Of a stretch of 64,000 nucleotides of DNA, positions 49,803-62,169 are shown one piece after another; position 1 is the stretch's first letter, and each line of letters opens with the position of its first letter. Both the position numbers and the translations under genes were made by a program. The stretch is from Colias croceus (taxonomy: Eukaryota > Arthropoda > Insecta > Lepidoptera > Pieridae). Under the pieces are notes generated by a model. That model was not told the DNA's origin. It did no database searches and saw nothing but the letters and a program-made list of their open reading frames with translations. The DNA is taken from NCBI RefSeq assembly GCF_905220415.1, contig NC_059552.1:8075001-8139000 (forward strand), read 5' to 3'.

Positions 49803-50622
49803 TTTTCTTTCCTTGTTTTTTATAGCACACGGTTATCCTTTAGTTATCCTGTCTTCTTTGTATGTAGGTACATACAATTTGTATCTTCGTTTAAGGGGAG
49901 TCCTTTCAGCGAAGCGGAGTAAAATTGGTTTGCAAGATCAAATTTTTCATGTATTTGCAATTATATGACGCTTCTAGAAAAAATAATCAATACACTTCAA
50001 GATATTTCCTAAAAAGTGTGCTAATTTGTTACACAACCACGTGTATTTTGTTCGATCATATAAAATCATAAAAATAGGCTAAAATAAAGATCGAAAACGA
50101 ATTATTTATTAATGAAATTTCTGATTTTGGAAATAATTTTTATATAAGGATATGTATTTTGATGTACTGCAGAAAACGTGCTAAATTTTGGTTTTCTACT
50201 GAAGCCCTGTAATTATTAAATACATATTATATCTCAGAACTTAACGTTGCCCAGCGTTTTCTTTACAAACCGCGCTGCCCGCTACCCCGCCAGTCCTGAT
50301 CAGGCGCTTGCTAACGTAGGACCTGTGTCAAATTATCTCCGCTCGATTTTAAGTTTTGAGTAAAGATAAATTATTGAAAATGGGTAACAAAACAAACAAA
50401 ATTCGGAAGAAAGCAGTGTCAGTATCACAAAAAAGGACAGGAAAAGAGAACTAGTATGTAAATTGAGTAATATGATAAAAACGTAGTTACTTGATGCCAC
50501 AGAATAAAAATATCAGTTGGTCATAAAGTTTCACCTCGTATGCTTTTATTTCAAAACGATAAAAGCTGCGTTACTGTGAAATAAGAGTTTAGTTTATAAT
50601 AATTTGTTTTATATATATAATA

Positions 50623-50805
50623 CTAGTGGTCCGCCCCGGCTTCGCCCGTGGTACATATTTCGCAATAAAAGGTAGCCTATGCCTTTTCTCGGGTATCAAA
50701 ATATCTCTATACCAAATTTCATGCAAATTGGTTCAGTAGTTTAGGCGTGATTGAGTAACAGACAGACAGACAGAGTTACGTTCGCATTTATAATATTAGT
50801 ATGGA
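50623..50805 (-). mobile_element. Helitron-like repeat, head A / tail 2
   Basis: A/CTAGTGGTCCGCCCCGGCT ... TTAGTATGGA/T, complete. Confidence 0.75.
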
Positions 50806-50968
50806 TTATTATTACGTAATTGGTGTATTATTTGCATAATTTTGGGGTATAATTATTAATTACAGTTGTTTATTTTAAGGAAAAAAACAATAATGATTAT
50901 TTGTTAAAAAATAATTGATAATAGTCAAATAATAATGATTATTGACTAATAATAATTATTAATCACTA

Positions 50969-51814
50969 CAGTAAAAGTTCCTTATTGGCGGGGTATATGT
51001 TCCATAAAATATATTATGCCTCGAATACAGAAACCGTGAATACGGAATGGTAATTATTATATGGGACTAGCGGTCCGCCCCGGCTTCGCCCGTGGTACAT
51101 GTTTACGTTTTCTCTACATAAGAACCATCCTCGTACTTCAAGGAATATAATAAAAAAAGAATTATCGAAATCGGTTCAGCCGTTCTCGAGTTATGGAATT
51201 ACAACGAAAAGTGGCATTGATTTTTATATATTAGATTATAGGTTCTACGTTATACGTTCCTAGGTGACGATTGAGATTTTTTTCGTGTCTCATTTTTTTT
51301 AGTTGACATTATAAATTTATAAACTAGGAAGAGTGCAGTAGACGTTACTCGATCACAATTATTTTTGTAACGAATGTGAAAGACGAAACCTATAAAACAC
51401 GCAAAGCGGCTTTTACTATAAACGGAACTACATTTAAAAATATACTTTATTTATTGAGTTATAAGGTTGCTTCCATTCTGTTTATTTACATTCTCAAAAA
51501 CATCAATCGCGGCAAAGGCGGCTTGCGACAAAGGCGGCTTGGGTCAAAGGCCTCGGCGATATCATTAATTAACAACATAATATTATGTACTTTAGGCTAA
51601 CTTGTAATAAGATCTATTTTACTTTCTTATTAGTCCATATGACAAGGATATTGTGTTAGATACCTATTGGAATAATTTTATTATTATGTATGTACTTATT
51701 AAATCCGCGAATAAAAAAATTTTTAGTCGCGAATATAGAAATTGGGTCGCATTTTTTTAATTCCCGAATAGTGAAAACGCGAATAAAGGAAGCGCGAATA
51801 AGGAACTTTTACTG
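50969..51814. mobile_element. pogo/Tc1-like element remnant
   Basis: Perfect 18-bp terminal inverted repeats CAGTAAAAGTTCCTTATT (50969-50986) and its complement (51797-51814), each bordered by TA. CAGT ends with TA duplications fit the pogo/Tc1-mariner group. Just inside the right end CGCGAATA-type motifs repeat. No transposase frame. It contains a complete Helitron copy (51067-51235). Confidence 0.7.
51067..51235 (-). mobile_element. Helitron-like repeat, head B / tail 2, nested
   Basis: 169 bp, the same ends and length as 36215-36383, between A and T, inserted into the pogo-like element and therefore younger than it. Confidence 0.8.
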
Positions 51815-52825
51815 TATAATAGATGATAATAGTTAGTTCATAATCATTGTTATTATAGTTCATTGAAAAGTTACATTTGGGGTTGCGTTTTTTAGGAGGA
51901 CGCATTTTATTTTTTTGATGTATAGGGGGGGTTAGTGTGAAGCTATCACCAAGTTTGTGGGGTCGCCACCCTTGTCCCACGGCCGCCATCTTAAAAATAG
52001 CGCTTAATATGGTTTTTATGATATATCTCTTAAACTATTAATCTGATAAAAAAAAATTGTCAACATTATTTGTTGCAAATTAAATTTTCTACAATTTTGG
52101 TCCAGTAACTTTTTGTCATAGAACTATAAATAAAAATGTTATGAGTGAAAATGTTCAGAAATTAGCGATATTTATATTTTTCAATAAAACTTTTTTTTTT
52201 TATAATTTTACGAAGAAATAATATCAGACCATTTTTGTAGATTGTTGTAGTATTGTAGTTATATTGTAATACACGCGCTCTATACTATTCTAATATAATA
52301 CTCTAAGCTTCTACTGGTAGCAGCAAGTAATATTTATTAGTTACACCAAGTAGGTACTTCCATAATTATGTTGTGCTAATCAATAAATTCCTAGTACCTA
52401 CTTATCTCAGTTTATAAAGTTGTAAATGATTTCTTTGTTTACTTTTATATTTACAATCTGACACAAACACTTTTACATTGCTTACATAATAAAAATTGAT
52501 CACAATTTACTTTTGATATAAGTATTTTACACTGTGGCATAGCGCTAACGTTACGAAAAACAAACGACGCGAGGAGCGCGAGGAGCGCGTGTCACGCGAA
52601 CGGCCCCGCACACCTCACCTCCAATCTTGCCTCGCGTTGAAATACCTCGCGTTAAAACAATACTTACATTAAACTGAAGTGACTTTTTCTTTCTATTTAT
52701 TATATAATATATTGATTATATACATTATTGATGTTTGATGAGATGAGATTTGTTTTTGTTAATTTATAAAAGAACACTGTCGAATTAGGTTAGAATCCTG
52801 TAATGATAGTAAGTTCTATGTGATG

Positions 52826-52855
52826 TAAATAAATAAATAAATAAATAAATAAATA
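52826..52855. repeat. (AAAT)n microsatellite
   Basis: Uninterrupted AAAT repeats running into a short AT repeat. Confidence 0.85.
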
Positions 52856-52856
52856 T

Positions 52857-53018
52857 ATATATATAAATCTCGTGTCACAATGTTTGTCCTCAATGGACTC
52901 CTAAACCACTTAAACGATTATAATAAAATTCGCACACCATGTGCAGTTCGATCCAACTTGAGAGATAGGATAGTTTAAACATGTAGGTACCACGGGCGAA
53001 GCCGGGGCGGACCACTAG
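52857..53018 (+). mobile_element. Helitron-like repeat, head C / tail 2
   Basis: Head 'AAATCTCGTGTCACAATG', matching 24390, but after 'TTGAGAGATAGGATA' it switches to CACGGGCGAAGCCGGGGCGG and ends CTAG before T. Confidence 0.65.
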
Positions 53019-53243
53019 TTTATTATATGGAGAAAACATCTCAGAGTATGTAGAATAATAAACACAATAAAGTATAAAATAATTGTATAATTCATTAAAC
53101 ATATTTCTTAAGTTTTAACATAAATAAACAAACAAAAGTATGACCATAGAAAAATGAGTATTAAGACACATTTTAACTTATATTTCCTCGTATACTCATA
53201 ACACAAACAAAATAATACATTATAATATTATAGTAATTTAAAT

Positions 53244-56200
53244 TTAATCTTTGGCAGCTTGTTTTAATTTAGACATCTGTTTGGCTTCTTCTATATTATC
53301 AGGTAAGGTCACGTTTATTGTCTCGGGTAAAGTCAGGGCTAAAGCACTAGCTAGCAGGGCCACACTTCCGAAGAATATTGTTGGTAGATTGTGGTAGTAT
53401 AATGCCTGAAATTAGATAGCATTTATTAAATTACTAGTGGTCCGCCCCGGCTTCGCCCGTGGTACATATTTTGCAATAAAAAGTAGCCTATGTCCTTTCT
53501 CGGGTATCAAAATATCTCCATACCAAGTTTCATGCAAATTGGTTCAGTAGTTTAGGCGTGATTGAGTAGCAGACAGACAGACAGACAGAGTTACTTTCGC
53601 ATTTATAATATTAGTATGGATTCCAGGAATTTTCTAGTATAGATTAGAACAAAAACACTTAAAACTTAAAATTCGTCTTCAACATACTCACAAATCAACT
53701 ATACAGTTAACAGACTGATTATTATCTAAATCTTCTAATTTCTCAAAAAAAAATAGGTAGTTTAAAATATTTTTCAATGATCCAAGTCTTATTTGTAGAT
53801 ATTTGATAATTGTATGTAATATTTACAGTATTTTAATACAAGATGAAAAAGAGGAAGTATCCAGCAAAACATTAAAACATTTTAAATCTAATATAATCTA
53901 TATAATAATTTTTACCTTACCAACAAAGGTGTCTGTGGTGCTAAAGTTGAACCAACGCGGCCAGTTGTCGCACAGAAAGCGAGTAGAGATTGTCTAGCGT
54001 TGGTTGGGAACACCTCAGAGACCGTCACATACACTGTACTGTAGGCTATTGTTATGGAAAACTTGCCACCTAAGTACAGAAGTAAAGGCCAGATTGATGT
54101 TTCTGAAAGGTTAAATGTGTTTAGTAAATTTTTTGAAATTTTGATAAATTCTATGAGAAAAATGCACATCATTTCGATTAGGTTCAGGGATGAAGTTATA
54201 GAAAATAGAATCCGTGTAAAGCGTGATAAATAAAAATAGAAAAATTAGATGCAAAATGCTTCAAACTGTTTTTACGAATTAAACTGTTAAAAAGTTAGAT
54301 GTTTTTATCGTTGTTTTCAAGGTCTACAAAATATAAAGTGTCATGGAATCAGAGATATATTTAACATTTTTTTCCTTATAACTTATGTCTTAATTTTTTG
54401 CTCACCTTTAGGTATAAAAGATAAGCTCATACAAAATATTGCGCTTAACATATACACGATGACCAGAACTTTCTTCCTGCCAAACCTGTCCAGCACTAGC
54501 AAGCAAATAGCATTTGCTGGTATCTCAACAAACACTACCAGGAGGAAATTCAAATACCTATTACCAGCCAAAAAGACTGAATTTATTGATAAGCCATAGT
54601 ACGTAAATGAACAAGTTACCCAAAGGTAACAGCATAACATCAGTCTAGAAGCTATTGTCTTTGATCGTATAACTTCCTTTAGAACTGATACGAGCGTTTC
54701 TTTGTTTTCGTTTTCTTCCTTTTTGTTTTTCACGTCAGATTCTGACCTTAAAGAAGTTAATAGATCTTCTGGTAGTTTGATATTATTCAATTTTTCTGCT
54801 TTGTTTATTACTGAGAGAGCATCTTCGTACCTTCCTTTACAAAGAAGCCATCGAGGGTTTTCTTTGAGAAAAAATAAGTAAGATATAACCAAAATTGCTG
54901 GTGTATAAATGCATCGGAGTAGATATCTCCAGTTTTGAAGGTACCACGCGAGTAGTGATAGGGTCATTGTACCACATATGTATGCGAAATTTATTAATGT
55001 ATTACCAAAAACTCGTCCTTTTGGCTGTACTAGTTCCATCGCTAAAAAAACAAACAAAATTTTAAACAGTCCCAATTTGGCCAAGTAACTCTTTACAACT
55101 TATTTACAACTACAAAATATTCAATACCGAAAATTCACAATTATTATAAAAATACTTGTCTGAAGTTCAAATAGTTTTTCTTTTAGAAATTAATTTCAGA
55201 GATCTTTTTATATATGAAGAAACACATCTATCATTTTCATAGATCAACTTTTTAAAACGATTGTGCATTATATTCGTTCTAACAATAAATAAATCATTGT
55301 ACTAGTATATTTTCCATTATTTTATATAGATGCTAAGTGGTCTACATCGCACTTAGTCATTATTTCCTGTGTATCTCCCTCTATATCTATTGTTTTTTAA
55401 AGAAGCTGATCGTTATAAACTTTAACCATTTCTTATTTCCCATAAATCAAATCCATATTTACAATATACTTACCAAAAACAAACGCAGCATTATAAGCCC
55501 CCGCGCCTAAGGCAGTCTCAAGGAACTCTGTAGCAATCAGCATAATGTAACTAGTAGAGAATGATCTTATAACTCCACATATACCACATAAAAAAGACGC
55601 TACAGCCATTGCCTTTACTCTCCCAAATTGATCAGATAATATCCCAGTAATAGGGAGAGATATGAAAAAGCCTGCTCCATACATTGTACCTATTAAAGTC
55701 CTCTTCCAATTTTGGCAGCCAAGGTTGAACTGTAATAAATATTTACAATTTTGGAATTTGACTTAAATACATATTAAACTCCATAAATAGATAATTATAA
55801 ATTACTAGCGGTCCGCCCCGGCCTCGCCCGTGGTACATATTTCCGTTTTCTCTACATAAGAACCATCCTCGTACTTTAAGGAATATAATAAGAAAAAGAA
55901 TTATCGTTATAAAAATACCTTATCATCTTAATAAATTTACTTCATAATTTTCTATTTAATATTGTTTTGTATCAATATAACACTTTTAATAGTAATTTGC
56001 ATATAAATGGACCTGATATTATGTTTGTAAAAGAAACTAGAGTAGATCACGCTATAGTGTTTATGGTAGGATGTTTGCATTGTTCTGTATTATATACCTA
56101 CTTATTGTTTTTGTTAAAACAATGTTGATATACAGGGTTACTTGTAAAACACCGGCAACCTCGCAGGACAAGATAGCTAACATCATAAGCAACAACATTT

Positions 56201-59200
56201 GTTCTACGACTTTTGATAATTTGTTACATTTTATTTTCATACAAAAATAAATATTCATTCAATTTTCCGTTTGAATATTATAAACTCTACGCCTCCCAAA
56301 AATTACGTAAACAAGAAGCGAACGGGAGGGGGAAGGGGGCGTCGCGTCGTCCATCCGATAATGAATAGAACATAGACTCACAAATGTTAGGAGAGTACAA
56401 TAAAAGTTTAAAAAATCATTTAAAAATAATTTATTGCGTTATACCAAAAGTCGTAGAACAAATGTTGTTACTTATGATGTTAACTATCTTGTCCTGCGAG
56501 GTTGCTGGTGTTTTACAAGTAACCCTGTATACAGATATTTATTTAATAACATTGGTATAGACTTATAACGTTGCATACTGTATCTACTTTAAAACTCCAC
56601 AGACACAAAATTTTATTGTTTCTAGTTATTCGACATTTTTATACAACACAAGTGTTTTATATAACACACTGTGCTGAGCTCCTGTTGGTCTCAGCGATCT
56701 TCTTCCTCGATAAATAGGCTATCTAACACCGGAATTTTTTCAAATTGTAACAGTAGTTCCCGATATTAGCGCATTCAAACAAACAAACTCTTCAGCTTTA
56801 TAATATTAGTAATAGATTAGTTATACCATAAACCTCATAGAGGCAAATTATCATCAACCACTGACTACATCGTGTTCAAACTGATAAACTACACACACAG
56901 ATCTGCATTAAATAGTTACTACACACTACATTAAGATAAATCATTACTACTACCAACAACAAACTAGATAGTACATTACTCAAACGAACTACACTTAAAC
57001 TACTTACACACTATAGGTACTTACATCTTTAACCACGGAGTCTTCATCGCTGTACACATAAGAATCACATCCCTCTTGAATAGTAGAAAACCCACTAACT
57101 TCACACTTATCTGTGCCATTATATAGGAATCTCTTACACCTCTCGAATTTGTTGTTTTCTTTCGGAATAGCGTATTCGAGCCAAATAGCTTCGTTTGCAC
57201 CTTCGCATTCCGGTATCTCGCATCTGCAAAGTTTCGGTTTGTAAAATCTTGTATAATATTAGAATATACTTTAGTTTCCCAATGAGAACAATTTGGATTT
57301 ATTTAAGAAAAAAGTGATACTCGTTGCTTTTTATTGACTCAAAAAGAAAGGCGAAAGACAGTTCTTGCACGGTTAAAGAACAAGACATATTAAAATAAAA
57401 TTTTGAACGAAAATAGTAAAAGAATCAGGATCAAATATGGCTCGTTTTGTTACAAAAATCGTTGTTGATGAACGTTGAAATAGAGGATGAAAGTTTTTGC
57501 CCGTGATATTTTGTCCCGTGACTTAGAAGAGTACTTATTTTTAACGGTAGGTATATTCTTAAACATATGTGAGAATCAGCCATGAGAAAGTAAGTGAAGT
57601 AGTGTTAAAAATATGAAGTCAGTCGTACATTTACTTGTTGCAAGATTGTCGATAACTGTCTTGTTTTTATTTTTTTTATAAAAATAATAACATATTTTAG
57701 CTTCTGCTAATATGTTATTATTTTTGTAAACACTTCTGTTAATTTACTCAATATGTTAATGGTAATATAGCTAATTGCGTTCAACAACAAAATTCAATAC
57801 AATCAATACAATTTTGTAGCGTTTACTTGATAGTGATGATCTGTTTGTTTTAACCAACATGCGTATGATAAACTAGCTATGCCCCGCGGTTTTACCTGCA
57901 TTGCTCCGCTCGCGCTCCTATTAGTCTTAGGCCTTAGCGTGATGATATAATTATATTCTATCGTCTTCTTCGATTAATGAGCTATCTAATACTGAAAGAT
58001 TTTTTTCAAATGGGACCCGTAGTTCCTGAGATTAGCTCGTTCAACGAAACTCTTCAAACGGCAAACGTTAAATGTACCTATAGAGAATATTATAAATATA
58101 GAGATAGAGCTTATACATAGTGTTATATAGACGAGCTTTAACTATTTGTACAATACAAAACAATTAGGTTGATATAAGTTAATTGGTCCATTCTATAGCG
58201 TGCATCGCTCTTAGTGGATAATTGCGGGGTAATAAATACCATCATTAGTATGGTTTAATAAGGTCTTGTACCGTACGCTCTGATTATAAGATGACTATAG
58301 TTAAAATATACCTAATATGAATACTAATATTATGAACTCTGTCTGCGTTATGGCTATTTGTTATAGTAGGTATAAGATCCCACCGCAGGATAAAACCAAA
58401 ATTTTATGTATATTTATAACCTACTAGCGGTCCGCCCCGGCTTCGCCCGTGGTACATGTTTACGTTTTCTCTACATAAGATCCATCCTCGTACTTCAAGG
58501 AATATAATAAAAAAAGAATTATCGAAATCGGTTCAGCCGTTCTCGAGTTATGCGCTTACCAACACATTTTGCGATTCATTTTTATATAAAAGATTTGGAT
58601 AACATTTAAATAAGTACCTAGTTGAAGGCGAAATTTAGACACTTATTATAAACTAGCTGTGCCCGCGACTTCGTCCGCGTGGAATAGTGACTGCATATAG
58701 TAGTTACTACTTATCTTAAATTATTGAGTAAACACAGACTACCATAAATAATTAAAAGAACTGTAAGTAAAATTTATTACTAAACTGAGCTAAACAATAC
58801 AAAAAAAATGCCTTATTAATTTTCTACGTAAAATTTCTTTTAAATTATGTCATATTATTTTTAGGCACCAGGGGGCAGGGGAGCAAATTTCTTTTCCTTC
58901 CTTCCTTGTATGGATGTTTTTAACTATGTATCTTGCAGCAACTGATCAGCTTAATCGATACTCAGTTTTTATCAAATCCAGCACAAAATCCAAATCAGAT
59001 CTTTCCTGAATCCTGTCTCACGCCTGTAGGTAGTAACTAAACAGTTTAGACCGTGCAATAAAAATTAAATAAAAAAAAACAGCGCTACGAAGAAAAGTGC
59101 ATACATAGAAAAAGGAATAAATAATTTCACAAACTTCCCGAAGATTTTTAAAAATAAATACCATTTTAAATATTTATAAAAAAAAAACAAAGTCATCGGG

Positions 59201-62169
59201 GCTGCCATGCCAACATCATCATAATATACCTCATTATCAAAATACATAATTATGGTACTTAATTTTAAAGATCGTCAGGAAGTTTGTAAAATAATTATTT
59301 ATTCCTTTCGGTTTCTTATTTTCATGTAATATTTTCAAGTGAGCGAGACCTACCTCTACCTCCATATTACATTCCTACATCATATTGATATCTATAAGTT
59401 TGTTGCCATCTGTCATCTTTTAAGTTGGGCCGTAACCGTGCACAAATTGTAATGGACCACAGTGGCAAAAGAAGTGGTATACTTAGGAAAAAATATTGCC
59501 AAGGGCCAGGCCTATGTAGCTTTGAGTAGAGTTCAAAATTTCCAGGGTGTGGCTATCCTCTCGCTCCCATATCCCCTCTTCTTTCACAGACTTTCAACCC
59601 TTACCTTTCCATCCCTAGTAAATGGCAGAACCGATTTTGATGTAAACCATATCTAATTGTACCTATATGTACACGTCATATCCTGTAGTTTGATGCTCCA
59701 TTTGGTTTATTTATCCCCACTGTCACCCCTAAAAAGCCCTAAATGTAATAAACGAATGAACCGATTTCGATAAAATATGACTAATTGTAATTCACACGTT
59801 GCCCTTTCATATTTTGATATGCCGCTTGAGTATATTATTTGACCACATTATTCATTCCCACTTTTACCGCTGTAATCTAATAAATGGATAAACCGAATTG
59901 GATAAAAATATAACTAAGTGTACTTCACCCGTTATGCACTTTTATTTGATATGTCACTTGGGTATATTTGACAACATTCGTTTTTTTTTCATTCCCACTT
60001 TTACCCATAAAAAGGTATAATAAATGGATGAACCGATTTTGATAAAACATGTCTAATTAAACTTTACACGTCATGCCCTTTCATATGATATGTCACTTGA
60101 GTATATTTTTGACAAATTCATTTTTTTATTACCACTTTTATACCTATATTAAATAAATAGATGAGCCGATTTGTTACTGATAGGTCGTTCACTTTCATTT
60201 AATATATTACTTAGGTACTTATATTTGACAACTTTCGTTTTTTTCATTCCTACATTAACCCCTATAATAATATACCTAGGTATAATAAATGGATGAACCG
60301 ATTTTGATACACTTTATCTAAGAACCAGCGTCGGAAAATATGCTGCCTAACTAAAAAAACCGCATCTAATTCGGATTACCTGTTAGCGAGCTACGGTGGC
60401 ACACACAGACACACACACACAGACACACATAGCGGTCAAACACTTATCACCCATCTTTTTGCGTCGGGGGTTAAAAATATAATACGACATAATTTAAAGG
60501 ACATTTTATGTATAAAATTTACCTAGAAGTAAGAATAATTCTAATTTGACCAACACCCCCCCCCCACCCTTGGGCACTTTCGATATGATCACTTGGACAT
60601 TTACAGGAATAATAATTGTAACAGATAACTTACGTTTTATCGTACAGTGTATAGAATGCCTTAGCAAATGTTCGCCGTGAATACTTAAATGGTCATAACT
60701 TTTTTATTTACGAACCGATTGACATGAAATAAACACTAAATGTTAAATGAAGATTACCACAATATATTAGTGAAAACCGCATCTTAATCGGATAAGCCGT
60801 TTCTGAGATTAGCGTGCACGAACATACAGACAAACAGACAAACCGACAAACAGACAAACAGACAAAAATTTTTTTAACTACAGTTTTGGGTTTGGGATCG
60901 ATTTAATAATAGCACCTGCTAATTTTTTTTTATAAGTATATTTTGATTGTACAGACACGACTTTTCTAGAATTTTATTATATGTATTGATGATGATTGAT
61001 GATGATGACTATAAAGGGTTGAAATACGAAATGAAAGTATTTCTCGATTTTTCCTCGGTAGGTAGGTACATCTCGTTGGTATCTTATAAATGTTAATGTG
61101 GCTTATAAAAAACGTTTGTTATTTTTGATTAAAATATAAATTAATGCTTGATATAAATCCTTCCTATGAGAAATAATTTTATATTTTTAAATAACATTAC
61201 TACATTAGGTATGTTATTGCAATACTGCATACCTATCTTTTTTATTATTGCGAAGTATTTTGATATTGGACACTAAACTACTGAAGCGACTGTAATTTGA
61301 TAAACAGTTTATATGACGAGATTCAAGTCAATTAGTTTATCATATACCTACCTACCTTCATATAAAAAATACTAGGTGTGACCCATAAAAAATAGCCTCT
61401 GTTCTTAGCTCGGTCTAAAATTGTTTTCATTCAAAATATCATCCAAATTTGTGAGTGTGGTCATGGACCCAATAAATAGTGTGGTGCAGACGTAAAAGCG
61501 CCAGACTGACAATAATTTATTTAAAATATATTTATATTCTTATTAATTTTTTTTCATTGCTTAGTGTTCGTTTAGGTTATAAAAATAAATTTAAATAAAT
61601 CATATAAGTAAGTAGGTACCTACTTACCTTTTATTTATTTATTCAAGATAAATCGCTACAGATACGTCATGCCTACACATGATAAAACATAAATATCTGC
61701 CGCTTTTACCGGTAAATAAATGAAACATTATAATATTATTATGTATTCTAAATCCTAACCAAAACCAGTTTTAAATATAGGTATGAATCTACATGAGATC
61801 ATTTTTATACACAAATGAATCTTAAATGTTTTGCTCGAAATTTTATTCAAATAATGAATGAAAATTGTTTTAATATCTAAAATAATTATTATGACTAAAA
61901 TAGTAGGTATGTTATGCCTACATACCAATAGGTGGCATAAATAACTCAAAAATAATGTAGCTTTCTTCTAGAGCTCATTCTACTTTATAAATAAATTTAA
62001 CTCACCTGTAGTTTATATCCATAGCTTCAAAATTATACACAGACCCGTACATTCCGTACAAATAACATGGAATAAGCAAAAGTGCATAATTCACAACCGT
62101 GTATTTACCAAATGGACCCAATTTCCTCCAAACTTCGTCCAAAGCGGAACCCGCCGCTTCTTTCGACAT
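53244..62169 (-). CDS. organic cation transporter-like MFS protein, gene B
   Basis: Spliced, complete. Exons (minus): 62169-62006, 57223-57025, 55729-55474, 55041-54406, 54102-53921, 53405-53244; GT-AG introns with phases 2,0,1,1,0 as in gene A; exons 3 and 5 have equal lengths in both genes (256 and 182). 532 residues. SLC22-type membrane transporter (family knowledge). Seen: membrane segment 1 in exon 1, Cys-rich extracellular loop with an NGT glycosylation site in exon 2, GILSDQFGRVKA in exon 3, ENPRWLLCKGR and DRFGRKKVL in exon 4, TVSEVFPTNARQS in exon 5, and a hydrophilic C-terminal tail longer than in gene A. Intron 1 is 4.8 kb and full of repeats; introns 2 and 5 also hold transposons. 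Head to head with a THAP gene. Substrate unknown. Confidence 0.92.
53434..53620 (-). mobile_element. Helitron-like repeat, head A / tail 2, in intron 5 of gene B
   Basis: A/CTAGTGGTCCGCCCCGGCT ... TTAGTATGGA/T, complete; starts 29 bases into the intron from the exon 6 acceptor. Confidence 0.75.
55805..55906 (-). mobile_element. Helitron-like repeat, tail 2, truncated
   Basis: CTAGCGGTCCGCCCCGGCC start and 'AAGAACCATCCTCGTAC' as in 36215-36383, but it breaks off after 'AAAGAATTATCG'. Lies in intron 2 of gene B. Confidence 0.6.
56131..56529. mobile_element. MITE with about 90-bp inverted arms and TA duplication
   Basis: Arms 56131 to about 56218 and about 56442 to 56529 are near-perfect reverse complements beginning TACAGGGTTACTTGTAAAAC. 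TA borders both sides (56129-56130, 56530-56531). The core carries no coding frame; the small frame at 56061-56258 is a by-product. Lies in intron 2 of gene B. Tc1/mariner-type mobilisation is inferred from the TA site. Confidence 0.75.
57873..58108 (-). mobile_element. Helitron-like repeat, second group
   Basis: CTAGCTATGCCCCGCGGTT start, 'CTATTAGTCTTAGGCC', 'CGTAGTTCCTGAGATTAGC'. Reverse-oriented relative of 40149 and 17765, in intron 1 of gene B. The far end is approximate. A related but weaker fragment lies at about 56,680-56,816. Confidence 0.5.
58434..58593 (-). mobile_element. Helitron-like repeat, head B / tail 2
   Basis: A/CTAGCGGTCCGCCCCGGCT ... TATAAAAGA/T; same family as 36215 with a small change near the 5' end. 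Intron 1 of gene B. Confidence 0.7.
58653..58700 (-). mobile_element. Helitron-like tail fragment
   Basis: CTAGCTGTGCCCGCGACTTC after A; only the tail is recognisable. Confidence 0.4.
59429..59575 (+). pseudogene. Pif1/Helitron helicase C-terminal fragment
   Basis: One frame reads AVTVHKL, a stop, then WTTVAKEVVYLGKN and KGQAYVALSRVQNFQGVAI. This matches the last conserved block of Pif1-family helicases (TVHKSQG ... GQAYVALSR...), which forms the end of Helitron Rep-helicase proteins and of cellular PIF1. The stop falls where the family has Gln (CAA to TAA). No Rep or upstream helicase motif was found nearby, so this is a decayed fragment. It lies in intron 1 of gene B and is most simply a remnant of an autonomous Helitron. 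Confidence 0.7.
59600..60330. repeat. diverged tandem repeat, period about 132 bp
   Basis: The phrase AATGGATGAACCGATTTTGAT recurs in degenerate form, with its CCGA at 59631, 59761, 59893, 60033, 60166 and 60298 (spacings 130, 132, 140, 133, 132). It alternates with 'ATTCCCACTTTTACC' and 'TGATATGTCACTTGAGTAT'. Follows the helicase fragment directly and may have been part of the same element. Confidence 0.75.
60331..62005. other. rest of intron 1 of transporter B
   Basis: Non-coding. Contains an AC microsatellite (about 60406-60426), a repeat with CAGACAAA units at about 60,815-60,865, and otherwise AT-rich DNA. Confidence 0.5.

Larger units (their letters stand above)
49122..53243. other. 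intergenic region between the two transporters
   Basis: No gene. It should include the promoter of gene A just above 49121; no clear TATA box was seen. It holds Helitron-like copies, a pogo-like element (50969-51814) and a short GC-rich patch at about 52,555-52,650. Confidence 0.55.

Noticed and set aside
52555..52650. GC-rich patch as a CpG island promoter of an unseen gene
   Set aside because: Short, repetitive (GAGGAGCGCGAGGAGCGCG) and with no coding exon near it; probably repeat-derived.
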